A stretch of DNA of 64,000 nt, from assembly GCF_029637705.1 (NCBI RefSeq), contig NZ_CP121252.1:1426001-1490000 (forward strand), written 5' to 3'. This document shows, in pieces, positions 9,801 to 16,753 of the stretch. Each line of letters begins with the position of its first letter. Within the stretch, counting starts at the first letter, position 1. The position numbers and the translations under genes are program-made. The stretch comes from Citricoccus muralis. GTDB lineage: Bacteria; Actinomycetota; Actinomycetes; Actinomycetales; Micrococcaceae. The notes beneath the pieces are model-generated. The model was given only the letters and a program-made list of their open reading frames with translations, ran no database searches and had not been told where the DNA came from.

Positions 9801-11134
9801 TGAAGGCACGCGGTATTTTCCACATCGTTCAAGCACGAAGCAATGTCGGTACCTTGGGCCAGCATGACCTTGAAGACCTCGTGACGGCGTTGACCTTCGG
9901 AGATTGGCACGCCGTGGGGAAACGTGTGGTGACTTGGGAAGCAAACGATTCTTTCGTCCCCGTTGCCGCGCTCAGTACTGACATCAACGATCAGGTTGTA
10001 TTGTATGACCTTGACACTCACGCGCAGCGGTCTCAGAGCAATGACCCAGGCCTCAAGGGCGGCAGCGTATTCGCCTGGCAGGTCGTGAAGGACACAAAGG
10101 TCGCTTCCGATAGGCAAGCGCAGAGTATCTATCTTCCTCCTGCGAAGAAGACGGTACTCCTGGCTGGACACGATTTTAAGTTCTTCCATGAAATCAGTGC
10201 GGCGATTAGCAATGCCGATCATGAAATTCTTGTTGATCAATGGTCCGGTCATGACATCCACAACGAAGACGAGAGCGTCGAGTTGCTGGCCCGAGCCGAT
10301 GTAATCTTCTGCGAATGGTCGCTAGGAAACGTTGCCTGGTACAGCAGAAACAAGAAACCAGGTCAAAAGCTCATCACGAGATTCCACGCCCAGGAACTTC
10401 GGACCAGGTATCTGCGGGACGCTGACATCAGCAAGGTCGATACTTTCGTCTTCGTATCACCGACCGGTATGGCACGAGCTCGCGTGCTCTACGGTATCCC
10501 CGCGTCCAAATGCGTAGTCGTTGGCAACACCTTCGACTTCACAAAGTTCGATCAAGAGCGAGAGAATATCAACCCGTGGAACTTGGGTTTGGTAGGTTCA
10601 GTGCCCCGCTCTAAGAGACTGGACTTGGCCCTGGATATCGTCGAGGGTCTCATCGCCAGCGACTTGCAGTACCGCTTGTACGTTAAGGGAAAGCAATATA
10701 CTGACTTCGAGTGGTTGCTGAATCGAGAACCTGAGAAAGCATACTTCGAAAGTCAGTACGCGCGTCTCGATCGATCACCGGCCTTGAAGGATTCGGTCAT
10801 CTTCGAAGGGCATTCCAGCGACATCGGAGCCTGGTATCGCTCGCGACCCGGGTTTATCTTGTCAACAAGTGACCATGAGGGGACTCATCAAGCGATCGCT
10901 GAGGGTGGCGCAGCGGGATGCATCCCGATTGTCCTGCCGTGGGCCGGGGCCGAGGCAGTCTACGGTGACCGTTGGATTGTTGAAAGCCCGATCGAGGCGG
11001 TTGAACGAATCCGCCGTTTCACGAACGATCCAAGGATGTTTACGGAAGAATCGAATCTTGCCCGTCGGTACATGCGCGAACATTTTGCGCCTGAAGTCAT
11101 CACGCAACGCCTGTTAAAGATCATTGAGTCATGA
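6854..11134 (+). CDS. giant membrane-anchored protein with three glycosyltransferase-like regions
   Basis: A 1426-residue protein. Two adjacent membrane helices (about 14-33 and 37-57) are followed by a Lys-rich stretch. Region 1 (about 175-590) is a GT4 module with an SNGYTSRTQG acceptor-side loop and a donor motif around LKPLEAMATGG (near 496). Region 2 (about 600-950) resembles CgeB-like GT-B proteins, with FWNKEDPVHF and a late SRRVVEITASGSSVLSSPGRG segment. Region 3 (about 1098-1424) is another GT-B-like module with STSDHEGTHQAIAEGGAAGC near 1336. This architecture suggests a membrane-tethered multi-step polymer assembly enzyme. It is the last gene before the IS island. An A9 tract lies early in the gene. 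Specificity is unknown. Confidence 0.82.
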   Translation: MLQLFRRFSRKQKLVLGFFVIMAVLATVMSFFLDDTVLIILLFWLLALIVFIMIMFLRRLNAKIVRLSRGEKISSKKKRSEPKSRLTSAEPLQVLQQRFQRRKDASTALPLAKRLFSDEGQIREANEVLRALTPDVELSEVESRFVQRVGSFAKYLEAEYRLPQRHRTYNYVSIRDKVMYAVGFSPVSTSNGYTSRTQGIAKGLMDAGADVVVAPMPGKPWDKGPQPGYRVPKEEARYTRNVDGVRYVHNPGLKAWEGDLDVFIQATADAYVREAMIEKPEFIIAGSNYLSALPALIAARRLGVPFVYEIRGFWEVTAASLRPGWDQTDQYEFDRKFEYLVASQADKIVVITEEMRQDLIGRGLDGQKISVAPNCVDVNKFIPTGKDAVLLKRMGFARPDLPMVGFAGSVTEYEGLELVAQALADLRGEGYDFNFLVMGAGKGLPDLEKKVSSSGLDAVTRFVSGVPNDEMPVYLSSIDIFPLARKSLPVTELVSPLKPLEAMATGGAVVLSDVSPHGVFHGDESSRALSFRKDDVSSLKNQLRTLLDSPDASKLMGYRARAWVKANRQWSHSGRVFWDVVESLREGISKTDIQAEPDLKDYTVAFIGDTFTSDTFLPELTAVRVTPEDWRNQYSDQPFEVLFIESAWQGNDQAWEGSIGYYGDEAHAPIVELIDFCRSKDVPVMFWNKEDPVHFNRFKKTAALCDYVFTTDARTIPAYNAQPDNHIKTVASAPFAAQPRLHNPLPSERQNEDSIAYGGTYYGDKYATRKQGLDFLFYESVPYGLAIYERVHNDPNSPYRLPERFKRYARPSLSYPDMCQAYKAHPIHLNGNSVVDSPSMFSRRVVEITASGSSVLSSPGRGVDETFAGTVPTVGTPDEASAVLARWKGSEELRHRELWRGMRHVYETHTCAHRLVYMMRVAGFLVRSPQPPKFAVECASADLPAFRNQTFAPDVYLLTDNENAESVDVPTLPVSTPDLYERLKARGIFHIVQARSNVGTLGQHDLEDLVTALTFGDWHAVGKRVVTWEANDSFVPVAALSTDINDQVVLYDLDTHAQRSQSNDPGLKGGSVFAWQVVKDTKVASDRQAQSIYLPPAKKTVLLAGHDFKFFHEISAAISNADHEILVDQWSGHDIHNEDESVELLARADVIFCEWSLGNVAWYSRNKKPGQKLITRFHAQELRTRYLRDADISKVDTFVFVSPTGMARARVLYGIPASKCVVVGNTFDFTKFDQERENINPWNLGLVGSVPRSKRLDLALDIVEGLIASDLQYRLYVKGKQYTDFEWLLNREPEKAYFESQYARLDRSPALKDSVIFEGHSSDIGAWYRSRPGFILSTSDHEGTHQAIAEGGAAGCIPIVLPWAGAEAVYGDRWIVESPIEAVERIRRFTNDPRMFTEESNLARRYMREHFAPEVITQRLLKIIES
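7068..7093 (+). repeat. A9 homopolymer inside an AGATCTC/GAGATCT inverted repeat, in coding sequence
   Basis: Nine consecutive A bases (7078-7086) encode the Lys run just after the second membrane helix of the giant glycosyltransferase. The tract is bracketed by AGATCTC (7068-7074) and GAGATCT (7087-7093), a perfect 7-bp inverted repeat. Poly-A tracts of this length are prone to slippage, and a one-base change would truncate the protein near residue 80. Confidence 0.7.
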
Positions 11135-11294
11135 ACGCTTGAGCGAAAGGTGCCTGAGGCCACCACTCGAATAGTGGACATCCACGTTAGCGGGATTTGC
11201 AGTCCTGCTGGAAGGATGTTCAATCTGTCGGATCAGAAGCGACAGCGTCGCTCGCACACTCCGGGGTGCCGGATCGAGGCCGCGAATCTTGTCT

Positions 11295-11590
11295 AAGCCT
11301 CCCCGCAAGGTGTGGACACGTGAACCACGCCACGGAGCCTGCATAGACGCTTCCTCCTCGACACGGCCGGCACTCTGTTCGGCCAGGAGCTTCTCTTCAA
11401 ACTCTACCGGCGGAACCATCCCCAACGCCGAGTGCAACCTCCGCCGGTTATAGACCACCTCGATCCAACGAGCGACTTCCCTCATCGCTTCAGCCCGGGA
11501 CTGCCAGACTCTGCGCTCGAAGAACCCCGTTTTCAACGACGACCAAAACGACTCCGGCTGAACAACCGTCCCAGGTTCTGTGCCGCATCC
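11295..11590 (-). pseudogene. IS3-family OrfB C-terminal relic (left border of the IS island)
   Basis: On the minus strand this encodes the end of an IS3-type integrase: ESFWSSLKTGFFERRVW holds the catalytic Glu region, then VVYNRRRLHSALGMVPPVEF. The rest of the transposase is missing. The fragment is homologous to the intact IS3 OrfB at 14751-15656 and to another relic at 20935-21152. Its likely terminus, GTGTCCACACCTTGCGGGG in minus orientation, resembles the right end of the intact element. It is inactive. Between the giant glycosyltransferase gene (ends 11134) and this relic I see only non-coding sequence. Confidence 0.75.
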
Positions 11591-11614
11591 ATTTTAAATG
11601 GATTGGATGTCATC

Positions 11615-12057
11615 ATGCCGAAGAAGATTGATCCTCAGGTTCGGGAGCGTGCCGTGCGGCGCGTGCTCGAGCATCGGGCTGAGTGCCCGTCGAATGCGAA
11701 GGCCATTGCCGCTGTCGCCCGTCAGGAAGGCGTCGGTGCGATTCGCTGCGCCGGTGGGTGATCTAAGCCGAGATCGACGCCGGCGAACGGACGGGGCAGA
11801 CCAGTGAACCGCACGCCGAGGTCCGCCGGCTGAAGGCGGAGTATAGGGCGCTGGGCGAGGACGTGGCGATCCTGAAAGCGGCGACGGCTTTCTTCGTGGG
11901 GGAACTCGACCCCCGCAACCGCTGGTGATGGTGGGTTTCATCGACCAGATGAGAGCCGAGGAGTTTGCTGTCGAGTCGATCATCCGGGTTCTGCGTGAGC
12001 AGGGCGTGAAGATCGCAGTACGCACCTACCGGGCCTGGAGGCAGGGCCGTGAATCGC
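11615..12057 (+). pseudogene. IS3-family OrfA plus OrfB N-terminal relic, frameshifted
   Basis: The ATG at 11615 opens MPKKIDPQVRERAVRRVLEH, an IS3/IS911-type OrfA helix-turn-helix, but the frame stops at 11761. The continuation is found in another frame as VRRLKAEYRALGEDVAILKAATAFFVGELDP, the leucine-zipper and tail of OrfA. It is followed by MVGFIDQMRAEEFAVESI, the start of OrfB, which breaks off near 12057. At least one frameshift and a large 3' deletion make it inactive. Confidence 0.72.
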
Positions 12058-12103
12058 CCCGGGGGTAATAGAGGCAGGGAGATTGGAAGAAGGAGATTCT
12101 CTC

Positions 12104-12495
12104 TTGCCAGTGAAATACACAGACGAACTCAAGGCTCGTGCCGTCGGGCTCGTCATCTATGCCCAGTCCGACCCGGACACCGTGAATGGAGCGATCACCC
12201 TCGTCGCGAACGAACTCCGGCTGAGCAAAGAGACCCTGCGAGTCTGGGTCCGCAAACACAAAGAATCGGGAAGGCGACACCGACTGAGTCCGTGGATTTG
12301 GAAGCGGAGAATCGTCGACTCCGGGCTGAGTTGGCTGAAGCGAAGCGGGCCAACGAGATGTTGAAGAGAGCATCGGCTTTCTTCGCGGCGGAGCTCGACC
12401 GTCCATCGAAGTGATCGTCGCCTTCATCGACGACAATCGCGACGAGTTCGGAGTCGAACCAATCGTGCGCGCCCTGAAAGGGACTCCTGCACGGA
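12104..12495 (+). pseudogene. second IS3-family OrfA/OrfB relic, truncated by an insertion
   Basis: LPVKYTDELKARAVGLV (TTG at 12104, GAAGGAG just upstream) is an IS3-type OrfA with a helix-turn-helix (ELRLSKETLRVWVRKHKES). The frame then shifts, and VDLEAENRRLRAELAEAKRA continues the zipper and tail in the next frame. OrfB starts at about 12411 (MIVAFIDDNRDEFGVEPI) and is cut at 12495, where the inverted-repeat end of the next IS3 element begins. It is inactive and older than the element that truncates it. Confidence 0.72.
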
Positions 12496-12528
12496 TGGGA
12501 CTGCTGAAGGTCTGGTTGACTGTGGGGT

Positions 12529-13342
12529 TTATGCCGCCAGGTCGACGGCTTTGTGGTGAACCAGTTCGTATTCAACCGGGGTCAGTTTACCCAAACGCCG
12601 TTGACGACGCTTCCGGTGATAGGTGCGCTCGACCCAATGCACGATCGCCTTCCGTAACTGCGCTCGAGACTCCCATCGGCTCCGATCGAGGACGTTCTTC
12701 TGCAAAACTGCGAAGAACGATTCCATCGCCGCGATATCACCAGCAGCACCGACTCGACCCATTGACCCGACGAGCTCATAGCGGCGTAGAGCTTGCTGGA
12801 ATTTCCGAGAACGAAATTGCGACCCGCGGTCCGAATGAACCACACAGCCGGCCACCGCACGCTGCCCGCCACGACGGGCCACCGCACACCCCCTTGGTCA
12901 GGAGTGTTGCAACGATGGCTAGAACCCAAGGGGTGGGATGCTCGGTGATATCGGTCAGCCACAATTCATAGATGGTCGTGGCGGTGAAATCGCGTTCAAC
13001 GAGGTCATCACACACCTGCGGACCAGGGGCTTTGCCGTGTTTCCGGGCTCGTTTGATCGTGTGAGAGAACAGCTTCTGCTCAGAACACCATCGCCACACA
13101 CGACGCTCAGACACCCCGTAGCCGACCGCTACGAGTTCGTCGGCGATGAACCGGTGACCAAACTCAGGATCATCCACGCGGATGCCATAGCAGGCATTGA
13201 TCAAGAGCGCCTCCTCCAGATCCCGGTCAGAGATAGGTTTCGCGCACCACTTGTAGAAGCCTTGCTTCGTAAAACCCAGTACCCGACAGGTCACTGCCAC
13301 CGGTACACCGGTGGCAGCAAGGTCACGGTCCAGCGGGTACAT
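12529..13342 (-). pseudogene. IS3-family OrfB (DDE integrase), internally deleted
   Basis: Read leftwards, the gene opens MYPLDRDLAATGVPVAVTCRVLGFTK and reaches WLTDITEH, which carries the first catalytic Asp. The frame then breaks near 12880-12900. It resumes in another frame with VVHSDRGSQFRSRKF (second Asp), AAMESFFAVLQKNV (Glu) and ends HRKRRQRRLGKLTPVEYE. The roughly 40 residues normally between the first two catalytic segments are missing, so a deletion plus frameshift inactivated it. Its OrfA partner lies at 16027-16318 beyond the inserted IS110. Confidence 0.78.
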
Positions 13343-13353
13343 CTGTAATGGGT

Positions 13354-13620
13354 ATTGGCCAGCCTGTGGCCGGCTGAGATGCTGAGTTCAGTCTCAGTGC
13401 GTGACCCCGGGTATTTCCGACCCTCATGAGGCGTTCAAGGGGTGTCTTGAAAATGACGTGTCCGCACTGGGCTGAGCTCGGCATCTGCGCGCAGATGCCT
13501 TGATTAGAAGCCTGTCCGACCCCCGAGGAAACAGTGGTTGTGACTCATTACAGATGTGGACTCTGAGCGACCCCACGAGCCGGGCTGACCTTATCCGCTC
13601 TATGCCCTTGGAGGATGATT
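13354..13620 (+). ncRNA. candidate IS110 bridge RNA region (left-end non-coding segment)
   Basis: This 265-base leader of the IS110 element has no open reading frame I can support. It contains hairpins: CTGAGA/TCTCAG at 13374-13397 and a perfect 9-bp stem GGCATCTGC/GCAGATGCC at 13480-13499. In the IS110 group the left end is known to encode a structured guide (bridge) RNA that pairs with target and donor DNA. The assignment rests on position, length and hairpins only; the pairing loops were not identified. Confidence 0.35.
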
Positions 13621-14433
13621 ATGGTTTCCGTCGTTGAAGCTTTCGACTACGTCGTCGGTGTCGACACCCATGCACGGACCCACACCTACTGTCTAATCCA
13701 GACTCGCACCGGCGCGGTCATCGATAGCGCTCAGTTTCCCGCCTCAAAGCCCGGTAACGAACGGGCGATCAGCTGGATCCAAAGGCGCGGGAACAACAGC
13801 AGCATACTGGCAGCAGTCGAAGGCACCGCTTCCTACGGTGCAGGCATCACTGCCTCCCTACGCAGAGCCTCTATCGAAGTCGCCGAGGTCCGCCCAGGAC
13901 CTAAACGAGAACATGCCCATGCCGGAAAATCGGACACGATCGACGCCGAATCTGCTGCACGGCGCGTTCTGGGCATCAATGTCGAATCCCTTGCCCAGCC
14001 CCGTGCTTCCGGCGATCGAGCAACCCTGCGTGTGCTTCTGGCCGCCCGGTCATTGATCGATCAGCAGCGCACAGCTAACCGCAACGCACTCACCGCCTTG
14101 CTGCGCAGCTTCGAATTAGGCATTGATGTTCGTCGGCCAGCCAAAGACGAACAGATCTCGGTGATCGCCAAGTGGCGAATAAGCCAAGATCCTGGCATCG
14201 GGCCTCTACGACGAGAAGCGAAGCGGCTGGCAAAGACTGTCCTCGAACAGACGTATTTGCTGGAGAAGAACCACGAAGAACTCGCCCGTCTCACCGAGCA
14301 ATTGGCTCCTGGACTCCAAGAGATCCAAGGGGTCGGCCCAGTCACCGGAGCGATTCTCATCACTGGGCTTACCCTGAATTAGTGGACATCTGAGCAAGGT
14401 GGCGGCTGTGGCTGTTACCAGGAAGGTGTCACG

Positions 14434-14751
14434 ATGAGAACCATGACGAGTAAACGCCGGAGCTTTACCCCGGAATTCAAAAGAGAAGCCGCTCGATTGG
14501 TGATCGATACCGATCGCAGCATCCGAGCTGTCGCCGAAGAGATCGGCGTTGGAGAACAGTCACTTGGCCGGTGGGTGAAGATCGAGCGCGAGTCTCGCCA
14601 GCCAACGAAACGACGCACCGTCGAGGAGCTTGAAGCTGAGAACGCGAGGCTAACGAAGGAACTCTACGAGGCCAGAAAGGACAATGAGTTCCTGGGAAAA
14701 GCCGCGAGCTTCTTCGCGCAGAAGCGTCAGGACCGGAACGGTTTGAACTGA
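14434..14751 (+). CDS. IS3-family transposase OrfA
   Basis: A 105-residue protein with an N-terminal helix-turn-helix (RSFTPEFKREAARLV and AEEIGVGEQSLGRWV) and a leucine-zipper-like helix (VEELEAENARLTKELYEARK) ending in FLGKAASFFAQK, the standard OrfA layout. It binds the element ends and is normally also made as a frameshift fusion with OrfB. Its TGA shares one base with the OrfB ATG. No defect is visible. Confidence 0.88.
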   Translation: MRTMTSKRRSFTPEFKREAARLVIDTDRSIRAVAEEIGVGEQSLGRWVKIERESRQPTKRRTVEELEAENARLTKELYEARKDNEFLGKAASFFAQKRQDRNGLN

Positions 14752-15656
14752 TGCACGTGGAGAAGCACAATCACCAAATCAAGCGCATGGCGCGATTATT
14801 AGGAGTCTCCGCCTCGGGCTATTACGCCTGGGTCGGTCGCGAAGGTCGTCCTCCCGGGCCGCGTGCGGCACGTCAACGACAGATCGACGCGAAGGTTCGC
14901 GACGTTCATGCCGAGTCTGGTCACGTGTATGGAGCGCCTCGGATCAGTGCTCAACTCGGCCGAGAAGGGATCAACGTCAATCGGAAAACGGTGGCTGCGT
15001 CGATGCGTCGTCAGGGGTTGGAAGGGATCAGCCCACGAATGTTCTCCCCGGTGACCACGATCGCTGGAGTACGCCCGCATCGCATTCCAGATCGGGTGAA
15101 GCGCACCTGGGATCAAGGCGAACTGGACAAGGTCTGGATCAGTGATGTGACGTATCTACGTACCGGGGAAGGATGGCTGTATCTGTGCCTGGTCACCGAT
15201 GCCCATAGCCGGCGCGTGCTGGGCTGGTCGATGTCGAGGGTGCAGAACTCCGAGCTGATTGAATCCGCGCTGCGAAGAGCGTGCTTGGTCCGGCAGAATC
15301 ACAAGCCTGATGGCCTGGTATTTCACGCGGATCGAGGGGCCCAGTACACCAGTGAAGACACGTACAAAGTCTGTTGGGATTTGGGCTTGGCTCAGTCAGT
15401 CGGCCGGACCGGGGTTTGCTTCGATAATGCGATGGCAGAGAGCGTGTTCTCCAAATTGAAAACCGAGTTCTATGACCGTCGTGTCTGGGCTACCCGGGCT
15501 GAAGCTCGTGCTGGGGTCGTTCATTGGATTGAGCAGGTTTACAACCGTCGGCGACTGCATTCGGCCCTCGGGATGCTCCCGCCGGTGGAATACGAACATT
15601 CCCTTAGGGAACAGCAGTCAGCCGGTGAGATAGAAAGACTTCAGGCAACGGCCTGA
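14751..15656 (+). CDS. IS3-family transposase OrfB (DDE integrase)
   Basis: A 301-residue integrase. An N-terminal HTH-21-like region (residues about 40-95, HVYGAPRISAQLGREGI) is followed by the rve catalytic core with the DDE triad in KVWISDVTYL (Asp), VFHADRGAQY (Asp) and AMAESVFSKLK (Glu), and the typical C-terminal VYNRRRLHSALGMLPPVEYE. Full length, no stops or frameshifts. Fragments of related copies at both edges of the island (11295-11590 and 20935-21152) retain only the C-terminal part. It could supply transposition function to the local element. Confidence 0.9.
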   Translation: MHVEKHNHQIKRMARLLGVSASGYYAWVGREGRPPGPRAARQRQIDAKVRDVHAESGHVYGAPRISAQLGREGINVNRKTVAASMRRQGLEGISPRMFSPVTTIAGVRPHRIPDRVKRTWDQGELDKVWISDVTYLRTGEGWLYLCLVTDAHSRRVLGWSMSRVQNSELIESALRRACLVRQNHKPDGLVFHADRGAQYTSEDTYKVCWDLGLAQSVGRTGVCFDNAMAESVFSKLKTEFYDRRVWATRAEARAGVVHWIEQVYNRRRLHSALGMLPPVEYEHSLREQQSAGEIERLQATA

Positions 15657-16026
15657 TGAACTAAGAACATGTCCACAACTTGCGGGCAAGCCCATCACCG
15701 CTTACTCCCACCACGGGCGGATCCGTTCAGAAGCTGCCTTCGCAGCACTTGGAGGCATCGCACCATTACCGGCCTCATCAGGAAACACCACCAGGCACCG
15801 ACTCTCACGATCCGGTGATCGACAGCTCAACCGCGCTATTGATGTCATCACCCGCACCCGGATCAGCTGCGACCCCACCACACGAGATTACGTGCTCAGA
15901 AGACAAAGCGAAGGGCTGAGCAAACGTGAAATCCGACGATGCCTGAAACGCTACATCTGCCGGTCCCTCTATCGAGAGCTGAAGACTCGCATGGCTTGAC
16001 AGAGGGCATAGAAGCGTCATTTTGGG

Positions 16027-16318
16027 TGGTGACCCCGAGCTTCAAATTCGCTTGCGAGAGATACGCGGCGGCCTCGCGGAGGATCTTGTTCTCCCGCTCG
16101 AGTTCGCGGATTCGCTTGATCGCTGCTGCTTGGGCCCGCGACCCCTCGTGATCCTTAGCCGGTTCGAGGCCGTGTTCGCGCAGGCGTGAGTCGCGAACCC
16201 AGGATTGGAGCGCTGATTTCGACACCCCCAGGTCGGCGCAGACCTGTTTTTGTGTCGTCACGTCGTTGATGAGCTCGAGTGCTGATTGTTTTAACTCATC
16301 GGTGTAGATCTTGGGCAT
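16027..16318 (-). pseudogene. IS3-family OrfA truncated by the IS110 insertion
   Basis: On the minus strand MPKIYTDELKQSALELINDV opens a helix-turn-helix (TQKQVCADLGVSKSALQSWV) followed by a zipper helix ending REAAAYLSQANLKL, the usual OrfA layout. The natural continuation into OrfB is lost because IS110 sequence begins near 16026; the open frame runs on into that element until about 15896. Its OrfB is at 12529-13342. Confidence 0.78.
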
Positions 16319-16437
16319 GACTTCAATCCTTCCTGGAATTTATCCAGTCGTGAAGTCAACCGAACCTTCAGCAGTCTCCAGACAAGACCTTATCAACTCC
16401 AACGAACAGGCGTAACCAAAGAAATCCAGGCCCGGAG

Positions 16438-16488
16438 GGGTCAATTTTCAGTTGTCGTTAGGGGGTCAATTTACACCCGTCGTTGACA
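16438..16488 (-). repeat. IS21-type terminal repeats, remnant of a further element
   Basis: Two adjacent units of about 25 bases each begin GGGGTCAATTT (16438 and 16463) and end with GTCGTT. Read on the minus strand the block starts TGTCAACGACGGG, resembling the multiply repeated tips of IS21-family elements. No matching transposase remains between here and the IS3 end at 16381, so it is a stub of a third IS21-like element. Nothing else is recognisable in 16382-16500. Confidence 0.5.
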
Positions 16489-16753
16489 TCTTCTCGAGGC
16501 CGGTGGCTTCAGACCCCAGCTACACCCTTAAATGCGAAGGGCCGCTTTACCAACGTCTCGTTGGGAACGCCTTCAGGATCCAGCGATATCTCGATATGAC
16601 CGCGACTCCTGGCGCATAGCGTTAGATGAAAGCGCTGGTCTGGGTACCTGGAAGCGTTGTTCTGGGTATGTGGTAGCACTGTGGTCTGCTGAGGAGTAGC
16701 GGCGTCGTCCGGCGCTGCTTTCTCTTCTAGATTCATGGAAGCAGGCCTTCATC

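Larger units (their letters stand above)
14364..15694 (+). mobile_element. intact IS3-family element inside IS110
   Basis: A 1331-base element bounded by an imperfect 25-bp inverted repeat that begins TGGGCTT at the left and ends AAGCCCA at the right. Both ends share an inner GTGGACAT/ATGTCCAC block. The 4-base target duplication TCAC occupies 14360-14363 and 15695-15698. It contains uninterrupted orfA and orfB, overlapping by one base. All parts needed for transposition appear present, and it is younger than the IS110 it interrupts. Confidence 0.87.
13621..15999 (+). pseudogene. IS110-family transposase gene interrupted by an IS3-family insertion
   Basis: The start is the ATG at 13621, six bases after GGAGG. 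The first part (to 14363) carries the RuvC-like catalytic residues in VVGVDTHARTHTY (Asp), AVEGTASYG (Glu) and KSDTIDAESAA (Asp pair), and reaches GPVTGAILIT. The second part (15699-15999) gives AYSHHGRIRSEAAFAALGG, PASSG with the conserved Ser, and RRCLKRYICRSLYREL. Removing 14364-15698 (the IS3 element plus one TCAC copy) joins the parts in frame as a 347-residue protein of normal length. The gene therefore looks undamaged apart from the insertion. Downstream of the start it first meets a stop at 14380-14382, inside the IS3 end. Confidence 0.85.
13353..16026 (+). mobile_element. IS110-family element (about 1.34 kb without its own insertion)
   Basis: The element consists of about 265 bases of non-coding left end, a DEDD-type transposase gene starting at 13621 and interrupted at 14363, and a short right end of about 27 bases after the stop at 15999. 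Boundaries are inferred from where the host IS3 reading resumes: both junctions share GGGT (about 13350-13353 and 16023-16026). There are no long terminal inverted repeats, as is normal for IS110. Subtracting the nested IS3 element (1331 bases) and its 4-base duplication gives about 1.34 kb, a usual IS110 length. Confidence 0.7.
12496..16381 (-). mobile_element. IS3-family element on the minus strand, split by an IS110 insertion
   Basis: The two ends form an imperfect inverted repeat: TGGGACTGCTGAAGGTC at 12496 on the plus strand and TGGAGACTGCTGAAGGTT reading leftwards from 16381. Between them, in minus orientation, are an OrfA (16318 down to about 16027) and an OrfB (13342 to 12529) that belong together by family. 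They are separated by a whole IS110 element (about 13353-16026). No clean target duplication is visible. OrfB also carries an internal deletion, so the element was probably dead independently of the IS110 insertion. Confidence 0.72.
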
